Assembly (NCBI RefSeq): GCF_900163655.1
Contig: NZ_FWFG01000064.1
Coordinates: 1 to 64,000, forward strand
DNA: 64,000 nucleotides
Direction of reading: 5' to 3'
DNA from: Brachybacterium nesterenkovii
Lineage (GTDB): Bacteria; Actinomycetota; Actinomycetes; Actinomycetales; Dermabacteraceae
Each line of letters starts with the position of its first letter. The first letter of the stretch is position 1. A model generated the notes under the pieces. The model was not told the origin of the DNA. It made no database searches and was given only the letters and a program-made list of their open reading frames with translations. Positions 13,496-22,295 of this stretch are shown one piece after another. The position numbers were made by a program, and so were the translations under genes.

Positions 13496-13807
13496 TCACG
13501 CTGCGCTCGCCCGCGGCATGCGCCGCCGGGCGAGCGCGGCCAGCACGATCCGCGCGCAGTCCTCGATCCCCGCGGGCTCGTGCACCTTCGCGCCCTCCTC
13601 CATCGGCTCCACCACCACCCAGCGGGGGCGGCCCAGACGGCGCATGCGACCGACCTCGATCGCACGTCCCTGCCCGACCGGCACGGTCAGGGCGCCGCTC
13701 GGCCCCTCCACCAGGCGCGCCGCGAGAGCGGGGCGACGGGCCAGCAGGGCGCGGCGGATGCGCTCGCGCTCGCCGTGGGCATCGGATCGTCGGGTGTCCT
13801 CAAGCAT
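13496..13807 (-). CDS. Small hypothetical protein
   Basis: A 103-residue protein that I do not recognise. The ATG at 13807 is preceded by GGAGGAGACC, an excellent ribosome binding site. It is rich in Arg and Ala, with a helical N-terminal half (ERERIRRALLARRPALAARLVE) and a beta-rich centre (ALTVPVGQGRAIEVGRMR, then RWVVVEPMEEG), ending in a short basic helix. No membrane segment. It converges on the metalloprotease gene, with only 3 bases between the stops. The composition and good start argue for a real gene; no function can be offered. Confidence 0.65.
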   Translation of the reverse strand: MLEDTRRSDAHGERERIRRALLARRPALAARLVEGPSGALTVPVGQGRAIEVGRMRRLGRPRWVVVEPMEEGAKVHEPAGIEDCARIVLAALARRRMPRASAA

Positions 13808-13955
13808 GGTCTCCTCCTGCGGTCGCTCATCGGATGATCTGTCGATGACGACGCTAGGGAGGGGGGCTGACGAACGAAGGCGACAGCGCTGTCGATCCGC
13901 TGTGCGGGCCCGTGACCAGGGCACAGGAACGGACGGGTCTTCTGCGCGTCCCGCG

Positions 13956-15365
13956 TCAGCCCTGCGGTGCCTGCGACCAGGTGAGCGGATCGCCCCCGTA
14001 CCTCCGCGGCGGGAACGGGAACGCGATGGCGTCGTCCGCGGAGGAGAAGAGCGGAGCGGCGTGCAGCAGGCGTCCGTGCGGACTGTCCGATTCCTGGAGC
14101 GCGATCGCGATCGGAGCGCCCTCGTCCTGCGGGACCGGCAGCGCGAGAAGCTGATGGGCGACAGCGGCGAGCGACACGTGCGCGCCGCCCGCCCGTCCGG
14201 TCCTTTCCCGGTGCACGAGGAGGGCCCAGGTCGCGGCCGCCAGCAGGCAGCCGGCCGCGTGGTCCAGAGCCTGCACCGGCAGGGCGCCGGGCCGGCGCAT
14301 CGGCTCCTCGTCGGCCCCGCGGCGCGCCGCCTCCCCGTACAGCCACGCGATGCCCGACGCCGACTGCACGAGCGAATCGAAGCCGCGGTCGTGCGACCAC
14401 GGCCCCGTACCGCCCCAGGCGTCGAGCCAGACCGTCACCAGCCGCGGCGCCACGCGCGCGAGGGTCTCGGCATCGAGTCCCAGCGCCGCGAGCGCCCCGG
14501 GCCGGTAGCCGGTGACGAGGACGTCCGCCTCCGCGCACAGCTCGAGAATGCGCGATCGCGCCCGCGGATCGCGGAGATCCGCGAGAGCGGTGCGCTTGCC
14601 GTGATCGCGATCGAGGTGCTGATCGAGCAGCTCGGGCAGCTGCGGCGGATCGATGCGCAGCACGTCGGCCCCCAGCAGCGCCAGGAGTTGCGTGCACGTC
14701 GGCCCGGCGATCACCCGGGTGAGATCCAGGACGCGCGGCCGGTCCCTGCGCGCAGACCCGACGGCGAGCGTCGCCACGTCCCCCGGATCCACGTCGATCA
14801 GGGGAGTCGCCGCCGCGGCCCGTCCCATCGGGGAGGACGACCATTCCGGCGGCGTGCGCATGGCCGCCGCGGCGCCTCCGGCACGACGGGTCCGTCTCTC
14901 GGCCTCGCGGCGCGGCAGCGAGCCGAGCGCGTCCCGCACCGCTCCCGCAGGGTCGTCGCAGTCCGAGGCGGCGAGGCCGAGAGCCTCCCGCAGAGCCCGT
15001 TCGTGGTGCGGGTAGCTCGCATGGGTGCGGATCCAGCCGTCGGAGCACCGGAAGAAGCCGGAGAGCGGGGCGAATCCTTCCGGGGCGCACCCGTCGATCC
15101 GCAGATGCGAGAGCGAGCCGAAGGCCCCTGCCACCCGCGCGGCGTCGACCGCGATGTCCGACCGTCCCGTCCACAGGGCGGCGGAGCGGGCTGCGGCCAG
15201 TGCGCTGCCCAGGGCGAGTCCCTCGACGTCGAGCGGCCCGCTCCACCAGCGGCGCGGCCCTCGCACAGGCACGGCCGGGGCGTCGAGGCCGAGGACCTCT
15301 CCGATGCCGCCGAACAGGTCGGGGACATCGGCGATCCCACCCGCCGTGCCGAGGGAGGGGGTCAC
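13956..15365 (-). CDS. CaiB/BaiF-type CoA-transferase family protein
   Basis: A 469-residue protein of the class III CoA-transferase family, whose members move CoA between carboxylic acids. The region around residues 215-420 holds the family core: [32 protein letters not shown], then DLRDPRAR and [19 protein letters not shown]. In typical enzymes the catalytic Asp comes early in the core; here only one clear N-lobe is seen and the first 200 residues are divergent, so substrate and activity are uncertain. The GTG at 15365 overlaps the TGA of the upstream M19 dipeptidase gene by 4 bases, so the two are translationally coupled. Such a pairing is unusual. Confidence 0.8.
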   Translation of the reverse strand: MTPSLGTAGGIADVPDLFGGIGEVLGLDAPAVPVRGPRRWWSGPLDVEGLALGSALAAARSAALWTGRSDIAVDAARVAGAFGSLSHLRIDGCAPEGFAPLSGFFRCSDGWIRTHASYPHHERALREALGLAASDCDDPAGAVRDALGSLPRREAERRTRRAGGAAAAMRTPPEWSSSPMGRAAAATPLIDVDPGDVATLAVGSARRDRPRVLDLTRVIAGPTCTQLLALLGADVLRIDPPQLPELLDQHLDRDHGKRTALADLRDPRARSRILELCAEADVLVTGYRPGALAALGLDAETLARVAPRLVTVWLDAWGGTGPWSHDRGFDSLVQSASGIAWLYGEAARRGADEEPMRRPGALPVQALDHAAGCLLAAATWALLVHRERTGRAGGAHVSLAAVAHQLLALPVPQDEGAPIAIALQESDSPHGRLLHAAPLFSSADDAIAFPFPPRRYGGDPLTWSQAPQG

Positions 15366-16498
15366 GGCCGCCGCAGCGCCGGGTCCACGGGCGCACCCGC
15401 GCGCAGCTCGCGGGAGACGGCCTCGGCCGCGCGCCACGTCGCGAGCACGTTGCGTCCGCCGAGCCGGGCGAGGTCGTCATCGCTCCAGCGCCGTGCGCGC
15501 AGGGCGTCGAACAACCGCGGATAGGTGCTGACGTCCTCGAGGCCGACGGGCATCGTGCCCGCGCCGTCGTAGTCGCCGCCCAGGCCGATGTGCTCGATGC
15601 CCGCGACCTCGCGCGCGTGCTCGATGTGGGCGACGACCTCCTCGAGCGTCGCCGGCGGCGCCGGATGCGGCCACGTCGCCTCGAAGGCGTCGCGGGCGGT
15701 GAGGTCCAGCGGGTCGATGCCCGACGCCGTGGCGGCGGCCTCCACCTCGTCGCTCCACGCCATCACCCGCTGCGAGACGAAGCGCGGCACCATCGTGATC
15801 ATGCAGGTGCCGCCGCGCTCGGCCATGTCCGCGAGGACATCGTCGGGCACGTTGCGCACGTGGCCGCACACGCTCAGGCACGACGAGTGGGAGAAGATCA
15901 CCGGCGCCGCGCTCACGACGAGGGCGTCGCGCATGGTCGACGGCGCCACGTGCGAGAGGTCCACGAGCATCCCGATGCGGTTCATCTCGCGCACCACGTC
16001 GCGCCCGAAGTCCGTGAGCCCGCCGTGATCGGCGGCGCCGGTCGCGGAGTCCGCCCAGGCGTTGCTCTCGTTGTGCGTGAGGGTCATGTACCGCACGCCC
16101 AGGCGGTGCAGATCGCGCAGCACCCCCAGGGAGTCCGCGATGCAGTGCCCGCCCTCGGCGCCCAGCATCGAGGCGATCGGCGCCTCGGGCCCGGCCTCGA
16201 GCGCGCGGGCCAGGTCCTCCGGATCCGTCGCGAGCACGAGATCGTCCGGGTACCGCTCGATGAGGGCGTGCACGGCGTCGACCTGCTCGAGCGTCGCCCG
16301 CAGGAGATCGGGGATGGTCGAGGGCGCGTACACCGACCAGAACTGCCCGCGGACGCCCCCGGCGCGCAGGCGCGGCAGATCCGTCTGCAGATGGGGGAGC
16401 GGTATCGCGATGTCGTCAGCGGAGAGGTCGTAGCCGCGCTCGCGCAGCTCCCAGGCCAGGTCGTTGTGGCCGTCGACGACGGCGATCGGTGCGCTCAT
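15362..16498 (-). CDS. Membrane dipeptidase, peptidase family M19
   Basis: A 378-residue renal-dipeptidase-type zinc enzyme that cleaves dipeptides, often with a D-residue in second place. Metal ligands are visible: the HxD pair in DGHNDLAW (residues 9-16), glutamate in [11 protein letters not shown], histidine in LVDLSHV, and HSSC (about 205). The C-terminal GGDYDGAG motif (about 308) is also typical. No signal peptide is seen, so it is probably cytoplasmic in this organism. It heads a two-gene unit with the CoA-transferase downstream. The ATG at 16498 begins directly at the fold. Confidence 0.93.
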   Translation of the reverse strand: MSAPIAVVDGHNDLAWELRERGYDLSADDIAIPLPHLQTDLPRLRAGGVRGQFWSVYAPSTIPDLLRATLEQVDAVHALIERYPDDLVLATDPEDLARALEAGPEAPIASMLGAEGGHCIADSLGVLRDLHRLGVRYMTLTHNESNAWADSATGAADHGGLTDFGRDVVREMNRIGMLVDLSHVAPSTMRDALVVSAAPVIFSHSSCLSVCGHVRNVPDDVLADMAERGGTCMITMVPRFVSQRVMAWSDEVEAAATASGIDPLDLTARDAFEATWPHPAPPATLEEVVAHIEHAREVAGIEHIGLGGDYDGAGTMPVGLEDVSTYPRLFDALRARRWSDDDLARLGGRNVLATWRAAEAVSRELRAGAPVDPALRRP

Positions 16499-16552
16499 GC
16501 CCCCATCGTCGCACCGCGCTGTCGCACCCGGAGGGATCTGGGGCGGAGGGGG

Positions 16553-16900
16553 TCAGGCGGGGCGGAGGACCCTGGTCATCGGCCTGCCCTGGGCGATCTC
16601 GTCGATCAGCTTGTCGAGGTACCGGATCCTCCGCATGAGCGGGTCCTCGACCTCCTGGACCTTGACCCCGCAGACGCAGCCGGTGATGAGCGAGGCGTGC
16701 GGGTGCAGCGTCGCGGCGGCGAAGAAGTCCTCGAAGCTCGTGCGATCGTCGAGGTGGTGCTGGAGGGTCGCATCGTCGAAGCCGGTGAGCCAACAGACCG
16801 CTTCGCGCACCTCCGCCTCGGTGCGCCCCTTGCGCTCGACCTTGGTCACGTAGTGCGGGTACACCTCGGCGACGGGCATGGAGAAGACGCGGTGGGCCAT
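16553..16900 (-). CDS. DUF2200 family protein
   Basis: A 115-residue protein matching the DUF2200 family along its whole length: [29 protein letters not shown] at the start, [11 protein letters not shown], then a C-terminal helix with [19 protein letters not shown]. Family members are small, soluble and of unknown function; some genomes carry them near DNA-binding YdhG/DUF1801-like proteins. Two cysteines in TGCVCG could bind metal. The gene is monocistronic here, upstream of the M19 dipeptidase gene on the same strand with a 54-base gap. Confidence 0.88.
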   Translation of the reverse strand: MAHRVFSMPVAEVYPHYVTKVERKGRTEAEVREAVCWLTGFDDATLQHHLDDRTSFEDFFAAATLHPHASLITGCVCGVKVQEVEDPLMRRIRYLDKLIDEIAQGRPMTRVLRPA

Positions 16901-16954
16901 AGTGGCAGGGTAGTCGGGGTATGCGCAGACCTGTGCACCGGGGGAAGAGCCCCG

Positions 16955-17461
16955 TCAGTCCTGCCGCACTACCCGCGACCCGGCGAGCAGGTCGGGGATC
17001 GTGCGGCCGCCGCGGCGCACGACGGGGACGATGCCGGCGATCATCGCTGCGTAGGTCGCCGCGTAGGAGCCGATGAGCAGCGCGTCCGGCTTCTCGAAAC
17101 CTCCCCACATGCCGTGGATCGTCGCGGTGTGGCCCTGCTGCCAGGGGATCGCCACCTTGGCCGTGGCCCGGACGGCGGCGCGGGGGAGAGGGAGGCGCCC
17201 GCCCTCGACGGCCTCGGTGCGCAGCCCCATAGCGCGCTTGCCCGGCGTCCCCTGACGGGGCCCGGACTCCGCCCATGCGGCCCAGGCGGTCGCGGCGACC
17301 ACCGGGACCGCGCTCAGAGCCTGCACGGTCGGCTCCGAGATCCACTCCGGACGCCCGCGGCGCAGCGCGAGACCGAGCGGCACGGTCGCGGCGGCGATGC
17401 CCAGGCAGCAGGTCATGTCCAGGGCGTAGGCGGCCAGGCGGCGCGTCGCGAGAGGGTCCAT
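16955..17461 (-). CDS. RDD family membrane protein
   Basis: A 168-residue membrane protein of the RDD family, named for conserved Arg and Asp residues. [15 protein letters not shown] (residues 7-21) is the RDD start, [11 protein letters not shown] (about 72-82) is the family loop motif, and [15 protein letters not shown] closes the domain. Three to four transmembrane segments are visible. Some RDD proteins act in sodium or osmolyte efflux, but most have no known role. The ATG at 17461 was preferred over an upstream in-frame start because the fold begins there. It is divergent from the dnaK operon, and its promoter region abuts the HAIR sites. Confidence 0.82.
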   Translation of the reverse strand: MDPLATRRLAAYALDMTCCLGIAAATVPLGLALRRGRPEWISEPTVQALSAVPVVAATAWAAWAESGPRQGTPGKRAMGLRTEAVEGGRLPLPRAAVRATAKVAIPWQQGHTATIHGMWGGFEKPDALLIGSYAATYAAMIAGIVPVVRRGGRTIPDLLAGSRVVRQD

Positions 17462-17536
17462 GGCGCCACCGTAGGCACTGGATCTGTGATCCGTGCCACG
17501 GCCGCGCATCGGCGGAATATCCGCCCCACCCCCAGG

Positions 17537-17557
17537 GTTGAGCCTGGTGAGCGCAAG
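17537..17557. promoter_or_regulatory. Candidate HspR operator (HAIR), upstream copy
   Basis: GTTGAGC-N7-GCGCAAG resembles the HspR-associated inverted repeat consensus CTTGAGT-N7-ACTCAAG, with five of seven matches in each arm and the correct spacing. It lies 147 bases before dnaK, whose operon encodes HspR. Confidence 0.55.
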
Positions 17558-17573
17558 TTAGATGCACCAGGGT

Positions 17574-17601
17574 TTGACACTCCGGAACCGCCGGGTATCT
17601 G
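17574..17601 (+). promoter_or_regulatory. Probable dnaK promoter
   Basis: A perfect -35 hexamer TTGACA (17574-17579) is followed 16 bases later by TATCTG (17596-17601), a weak -10. The downstream HAIR site begins at the next base, so bound HspR would cover the transcription start. Confidence 0.55.
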
Positions 17602-17622
17602 CTTGAGCCGCTTCGACTCAGA
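17602..17622. promoter_or_regulatory. Candidate HspR operator (HAIR), promoter-proximal copy
   Basis: CTTGAGC-N7-ACTCAGA matches the HAIR consensus at 6/7 and 5/7 positions with exact 7-base spacing. It sits immediately after the putative -10 of dnaK, a good place for repression. Confidence 0.7.
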
Positions 17623-17683
17623 TCTTCCCGCCGGGCTCCGGCGGAACAGTGCGACCGCACCGGTCGCGGAAAGGCAGGCACAC

Positions 17684-19543
17684 ATGTCCCGTGTCGTCGG
17701 CATCGACCTCGGAACCACCAACTCGTGCGTCGCCGTCCTCGAGGGCGGTCAGCCCACCGTCATCGTGAACGCCGAGGGCGCTCGCACCACCCCGTCCGTC
17801 GTGGCCTTCTCCAAGCAGGGCGAGGTCCTCGTGGGCGAGGTCGCCAAGCGTCAGGCGGTCACCAACGTGGACCGCACCATCGCGTCCGTCAAGCGCCACA
17901 TGGGCACCGACTGGACCATCACCATCGACGACAAGAAGTACACGCCGCAGGAGATCTCGGCCCGCACGCTGGGCAAGCTCAAGCGCGACGCCGAGTCCTA
18001 CCTCGGCGAGACCGTCACCGACGCCGTCATCACCGTCCCCGCCTACTTCTCGGACTCCGAGCGCCAGGCCACCAAGGACGCAGGGCAGATCGCGGGCCTG
18101 AACGTACTGCGCATCATCAACGAGCCCACCGCGGCGGCCCTCGCCTACGGCCTCGAGAAGGGCAAGGATGACGAGCAGATCCTCGTGTTCGACCTCGGCG
18201 GCGGCACCTTCGACGTGTCCCTCCTCGAGGTCTCCAAGGACGAGGACGGCTCGACCATCCAGGTCCAGGCGACCGCGGGCGACAACCGCCTCGGCGGCGA
18301 CGACTGGGACCAGAAGATCGTCGACTGGCTGATCTCGCAGGTCAAGAACAAGGACGGCGTGGACCTGTCCAAGGACCGCATCGCCCTGCAGCGCCTCAAG
18401 GAGGCCGCCGAGCAGGCCAAGAAGGAGCTGTCGTCGGCCACCTCGACGAACATCTCCCTGCAGTACCTCTCCATGACGGAGAACGGCCCGCTGCACCTGG
18501 ACGAGAAGCTCTCCCGCTCCCAGTTCGAGGAGATGACCTCCGACCTGCTCGAGCGCACCAAGGCGCCGTTCCATCAGGTCATCAAGGATGCCGGCATCAA
18601 GGTCTCCGACATCGACCACGTGGTCCTCGTCGGCGGCTCCACCCGCATGCCCGCCGTCTCCGAGGTCGTCAAGGAGCTCACCGGCAAGGAGCCCAACAAG
18701 GGCGTCAACCCCGATGAGGTCGTCGCGATCGGCGCGGCCCTGCAGGCCGCCGTCATCAAGGGCGAGCGCAAGGACGTCCTGCTCATGGACGTCACCCCGC
18801 TGTCGCTGGGCATCGAGACCAAGGGCGGCGTGATGACCAAGCTCATCGAGCGCAACGCGGCCATCCCGACGAAGTCCTCCGAGGTGTTCTCCACCGCCGA
18901 GGACAACCAGCCGTCGGTCGCGATCCAGGTGTTCCAGGGCGAGCGCCAGTTCACCCGCGACAACAAGCTCCTGGGCACCTTCGAGCTGACCGGCATCGCC
19001 CCGGCGCCCCGCGGCATCCCGCAGATCGAGGTCACCTTCGACATCGACTCCAACGGCATCGTGCACGTGTCCGCCAAGGACCGCGGCACCGGCGCCGAGC
19101 AGTCCATCCAGATCACCGGCGGCTCCGCCCTCTCCCAGGAGGACATCGACCGGATGATCAAGGACGCCGAGGCCCACGCGGCCGAGGACGCCGAGCGCCG
19201 CGAGGCCGCCGAGGCCCGCAACACCCTCGAGCAGCTCGTCTACCAGGGCGAGAAGCTGCTCAAGGACAACGAGGACAAGGTCTCGGACGCGGACAAGTCC
19301 GCCGCCGAGGACGCGATCAAGGACGCGAAGGAGACCCTCGCCAAGGAGGACGCCGACAAGTCCGAGCTCGAGTCCAAGCGCGATGCGCTGAACACCGCGC
19401 TGCAGGCCGTGGGCACCGCCATCTACTCCCAGCAGGGCGACGCCCAGCCGGGTGCCGAGGGCGCCGACGCTGCGTCGAGCACTTCCGGGGACGATGACGT
19501 GGTCGACGCCGAGATCGTGGACGAGGACGAGGAGACCAAGTGA
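17684..19543 (+). CDS. dnaK: Chaperone DnaK (Hsp70)
   Basis: A 619-residue Hsp70 chaperone that binds exposed hydrophobic segments of unfolded proteins in an ATP-driven cycle with DnaJ and GrpE. The nucleotide-binding domain (about 1-355) starts with [19 protein letters not shown] and has [14 protein letters not shown] and [12 protein letters not shown]. The substrate domain follows from [14 protein letters not shown], and the tail ends [17 protein letters not shown], typical of actinobacteria. The ATG at 17684 follows GGAAAGGCAGG. It leads the dnaK-grpE-dnaJ-hspR operon and overlaps grpE by 4 bases. Two HAIR operators and a promoter upstream point to negative control by HspR, encoded last in the operon. 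Confidence 0.99.
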   Translation: MSRVVGIDLGTTNSCVAVLEGGQPTVIVNAEGARTTPSVVAFSKQGEVLVGEVAKRQAVTNVDRTIASVKRHMGTDWTITIDDKKYTPQEISARTLGKLKRDAESYLGETVTDAVITVPAYFSDSERQATKDAGQIAGLNVLRIINEPTAAALAYGLEKGKDDEQILVFDLGGGTFDVSLLEVSKDEDGSTIQVQATAGDNRLGGDDWDQKIVDWLISQVKNKDGVDLSKDRIALQRLKEAAEQAKKELSSATSTNISLQYLSMTENGPLHLDEKLSRSQFEEMTSDLLERTKAPFHQVIKDAGIKVSDIDHVVLVGGSTRMPAVSEVVKELTGKEPNKGVNPDEVVAIGAALQAAVIKGERKDVLLMDVTPLSLGIETKGGVMTKLIERNAAIPTKSSEVFSTAEDNQPSVAIQVFQGERQFTRDNKLLGTFELTGIAPAPRGIPQIEVTFDIDSNGIVHVSAKDRGTGAEQSIQITGGSALSQEDIDRMIKDAEAHAAEDAERREAAEARNTLEQLVYQGEKLLKDNEDKVSDADKSAAEDAIKDAKETLAKEDADKSELESKRDALNTALQAVGTAIYSQQGDAQPGAEGADAASSTSGDDDVVDAEIVDEDEETK

Positions 19544-20268
19544 CCGAGAACGCCGGCACGAACCCCCAGCAGGAGCCGCGCGACGGCTCGGCCGAGGGCC
19601 AGGGCGGCTCGTTCTCCTTCGCCGACAAGCGTCGCGTGGACCCGACGGACGGCACCGTCCGCCCGTCGGGCCCCGCGGCCGGCGAGCAGGAGCAGCCCGA
19701 GGGCGCTGCGTCCGCGGACGATGCCTCCGCCCCCTCGCAGGGCGCTGAGGGCGTCGACCCGATCGATGCCGAGGCGGCCGAGCTGTTCGCCGAGGCCGAG
19801 CAGGGTGAGACGCCCGGCGCGGCGTCCGACGCCCGCGTGGCCGAGCTCGAGGGCCGCGTCGCCGAACTCCAGGAGGAGCTCAAGCGCGCCCAGGCGGAGT
19901 ACGTCAACTCGCGCCGCCGCATCGAGGCCAGCGCCCAGGTGGGCACCGAGACTGCGGTCGCGGGCGTGCTGTCCTCGCTGATCGGGGTCCTCGACGACGT
20001 CGAGCTGGGCCGCCAGCACGGCGACATCGCCGAGGGCACGCCGTTCGCTTCGATCGCCTCCAAGCTCGAGGACGCCCTGCGCGCCCACGGCATGGAGCGC
20101 TTCGGCGCCGAGGGCGAGGCCTTCGACCCGACCATCCACGAGGCCCTCATGCACGAGGACTCCGACGAGGTCGAGGTCGCGGAGATCAAGACCGTCCTGC
20201 AGCGCGGCTACCGCATGAAGGAGCGCGTCCTGCGCCCCGCTCGTGTGGCCACCCGCGGCCCGCAGTGA
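19540..20268 (+). CDS. grpE: Nucleotide exchange factor GrpE
   Basis: A 242-residue exchange factor that releases ADP from DnaK. The first 95 residues are acidic, disordered and longer than in most GrpE proteins. A coiled-coil helix follows ([29 protein letters not shown], about 100-128), then the GrpE core with [11 protein letters not shown] and the C-terminal beta domain containing [18 protein letters not shown] and [18 protein letters not shown]. The GTG start overlaps the dnaK stop (GTGA), indicating translational coupling. A gap of 242 bases containing a strong hairpin separates it from dnaJ. Confidence 0.97.
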   Translation: MTENAGTNPQQEPRDGSAEGQGGSFSFADKRRVDPTDGTVRPSGPAAGEQEQPEGAASADDASAPSQGAEGVDPIDAEAAELFAEAEQGETPGAASDARVAELEGRVAELQEELKRAQAEYVNSRRRIEASAQVGTETAVAGVLSSLIGVLDDVELGRQHGDIAEGTPFASIASKLEDALRAHGMERFGAEGEAFDPTIHEALMHEDSDEVEVAEIKTVLQRGYRMKERVLRPARVATRGPQ

Positions 20269-20341
20269 CGCCCGAGACCTCCTGACGACACAGCACCCGT
20301 GACGCCGCGGTCCCCGTGACGTCGCAGCCCCGGTGACCCGG

Positions 20342-20377
20342 GTGCTCCGCCCGCCGCACGCGGCAGGCGGAGCACCT
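20342..20377. terminator. Stem-loop between grpE and dnaJ
   Basis: An 11-bp perfect stem (GGTGCTCCGCC, 20342-20352, with 20367-20377) closes a 14-base loop that can itself pair further. It could partly terminate or process the operon transcript so that dnaJ is made at a lower level. Short CCGTGACG repeats precede it. Confidence 0.55.
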
Positions 20378-20510
20378 GCGGCACGACGACGACGGCGGAT
20401 CGTCCGCAGCCCAGCTGCCGGGCGGTCCGCCGTCCCCGCAGGGACCGGTCCCCGGCCGCGGCCCTCGCGACACCACCACCATCACGTTCATCATGCGGAA
20501 GGAGGGCCAG

Positions 20511-21542
20511 ATGTCCGGACAGGACTGGCTCGACAAGGACTTCTACGCGGTGCTCGGTGTCTCGATGGACGCGAGCGCCCAGGAGATCAAGAAGGCGTAC
20601 CGGAAGAAGGCCAAGGAACTGCACCCGGACCGCCACCCCGGCGACAAGACTGCCGAGGAGCGCTTCAAGGCGGTCGGCGAGGCCTACGGCGTGCTCCACG
20701 ACGAGGAGCAGCGCAAGCAGTACGACGCGATCCGGGCGATGGGCGCCGGCGGCGCCCGCTTCGCCTCCGGTCCCGGCGGCGCATCCGGCGCCGAGGGCTT
20801 CGAGGACATGTTCTCGGCGATGTTCGGCGGCGGCGCCGGCGGCACCCGGGTCCGCTTCGGCGGCGCGGGCGCCCAGGGGCAGCCGAACATGGAGGACATC
20901 TTCTCCATGTTCGGGGGCTCGCAGGGCTTCAGCGGCGGCCAGGGCTTCGGGGGCGGCGCCTCCGGTTTCGGCGGCGGGGGCTACGGCGCCCCGACCGCGG
21001 GCCAGGACCTGTCGGCCCGCACCCGTCTGAGCTTCCGCGAGGCGGCGCTGGGCACCGAGATCCGCCTCGAGGTCGGCGGGCGCACCGTCACCACGCGGAC
21101 CCCGAAGGGGGTGCGCGACGGCCAGAAGATCCGCCTGCGCGGCAAGGGCCAGCCGTCCCCCAACGGCGGCAAGCCCGGCGATCTGATCCTCACCATCGAC
21201 GTGACGCCCCACCCGGTGTACTCGCTCGACGGTGCGGACCTGCGCATCACGGTGCCGATCCGCTTCGACGAGGCGGCCCTCGGCACGACCATCGAGGTCC
21301 CGCTGCTGGAGGGCGGTCATGTGCGCATGCGCGTTCCCGCGGGAACGCCCTCGGGCCGTGTGCTGCGCGCCAAGGGCAAGGGGATCACCACCTCGAAGCG
21401 CACCGGCGATCTGCTGGTGACGCTCCAGGTGGACGTCCCCTCCGAGCTCGACGACGCGACCCGCGCCGCCGTCGAGCAGCTCCGCGAGGCGCAGAAGGAC
21501 GTCGACCCGCGAGCGTCCCTGGTCGCCGACGCGGCCCGCTGA
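20511..21542 (+). CDS. dnaJ: DnaJ-type co-chaperone lacking the zinc-finger domain
   Basis: A 343-residue Hsp40 that delivers substrates to DnaK and stimulates its ATPase. The J domain occupies residues 6-75 with the HPD motif in LHPDRHPGD. A long Gly/Phe-rich region (about 80-165) follows, then the two beta-sandwich C-terminal domains. The four CxxCxGxG repeats of classical DnaJ are absent, so this is a type II (CbpA-like) J protein, as is common for the operon copy in actinobacteria. The ATG at 20511 follows GGAAGGAGGGCCAG; an in-frame ATG six codons earlier would include the ribosome binding site and is rejected. Confidence 0.95.
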   Translation: MSGQDWLDKDFYAVLGVSMDASAQEIKKAYRKKAKELHPDRHPGDKTAEERFKAVGEAYGVLHDEEQRKQYDAIRAMGAGGARFASGPGGASGAEGFEDMFSAMFGGGAGGTRVRFGGAGAQGQPNMEDIFSMFGGSQGFSGGQGFGGGASGFGGGGYGAPTAGQDLSARTRLSFREAALGTEIRLEVGGRTVTTRTPKGVRDGQKIRLRGKGQPSPNGGKPGDLILTIDVTPHPVYSLDGADLRITVPIRFDEAALGTTIEVPLLEGGHVRMRVPAGTPSGRVLRAKGKGITTSKRTGDLLVTLQVDVPSELDDATRAAVEQLREAQKDVDPRASLVADAAR

Positions 21543-21631
21543 CGCGGGCCATACTGACGGGGCGGGGATCGACGCCCCGCCCCGATCCCGAATCTGATCC
21601 CGCCGACGGCATCCTCGAGGAGGCGATCCGC

Positions 21632-22075
21632 GTGTCCCCGGCGCATGAGCTCGACGAGCACGCCCCCGTGTTCGTCATCTCCGTCGCGGCGGAGCTGTCG
21701 GGCATGCACCCGCAGACGCTGCGCCAGTACGACCGGCTGGGTCTGGTCACGCCCCGCCGCACCTCGGGGCGCGGGCGCCGCTACAGCGCCCACGATGTGC
21801 GGCGCCTGCGCCAGGTCCAGCAGCTCTCCCAGGAGGAGGGCATCAACCTCGCGGGCATCAAGCGGATCCTCGAGCTCGAGGACCAGGTCCGCGCGATGCA
21901 CGAGCAGCTCGCGAGCGTCCAGCGCGCCGTCCAGGAGCGCATGACGCCCGAGTCCGCGCGCCGCGTGTTCGCCGCGGGAAGCGACGGTCAGGTGACCCCG
22001 CTGCGCCGCGGCCAGCGCCCGGCCCGCCCCGAGTCCGGGGCGCTCGTGCTGTGGCGTCCCGAGCGGCGTTCCTGA
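21632..22075 (+). CDS. hspR: Heat-shock repressor HspR (MerR family)
   Basis: A 147-residue MerR-family repressor of the dnaK operon and other chaperone genes. The winged helix-turn-helix is clear: VFVISVAAELSGMHPQTLRQYDRLGLVTPRR (about residues 11-41), followed by RRYSAHDVRRL and a coiled coil (LAGIKRILELEDQVRAMHEQL). Actinobacterial HspR binds HAIR sequences together with DnaK as co-repressor; two HAIR-like sites occur before dnaK here. The GTG at 21632 is preceded by GAGGAGG. It lies 89 bases after dnaJ, completing the usual operon order. Confidence 0.94.
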   Translation: MSPAHELDEHAPVFVISVAAELSGMHPQTLRQYDRLGLVTPRRTSGRGRRYSAHDVRRLRQVQQLSQEEGINLAGIKRILELEDQVRAMHEQLASVQRAVQERMTPESARRVFAAGSDGQVTPLRRGQRPARPESGALVLWRPERRS

Positions 22076-22295
22076 CGGGCGCGGAGCGGCCGGGCACGGG
22101 CTCGTGTCCGATGGGCCGCATCGTCCCGCAGCGCCACGCCGGGATCTTCCTCACGTCGCCTCCCGCGCGGTCGGTGAGATGCGCGCGGGCATCGCGGGTC
22201 ACGTGGAGGCCTCCCGGCCCCTCGCCTACTCTTGTGCGGGCCCGGACCCCGGTCGCCGTTCTCGGTAGCCGACCGCCCGCTGACAGGAGCACCCT

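Noticed and set aside
15200-17683. Long upstream extension of the dnaK frame
   Set aside because: It overlaps three genes on the other strand; DnaK homology begins exactly at the ATG at 17684 with a good ribosome binding site.
20511-21542. DnaJ as a pseudogene because it lacks the zinc finger
   Set aside because: The frame is intact, and type II J proteins without the zinc finger are normal as the operon copy in many actinobacteria.
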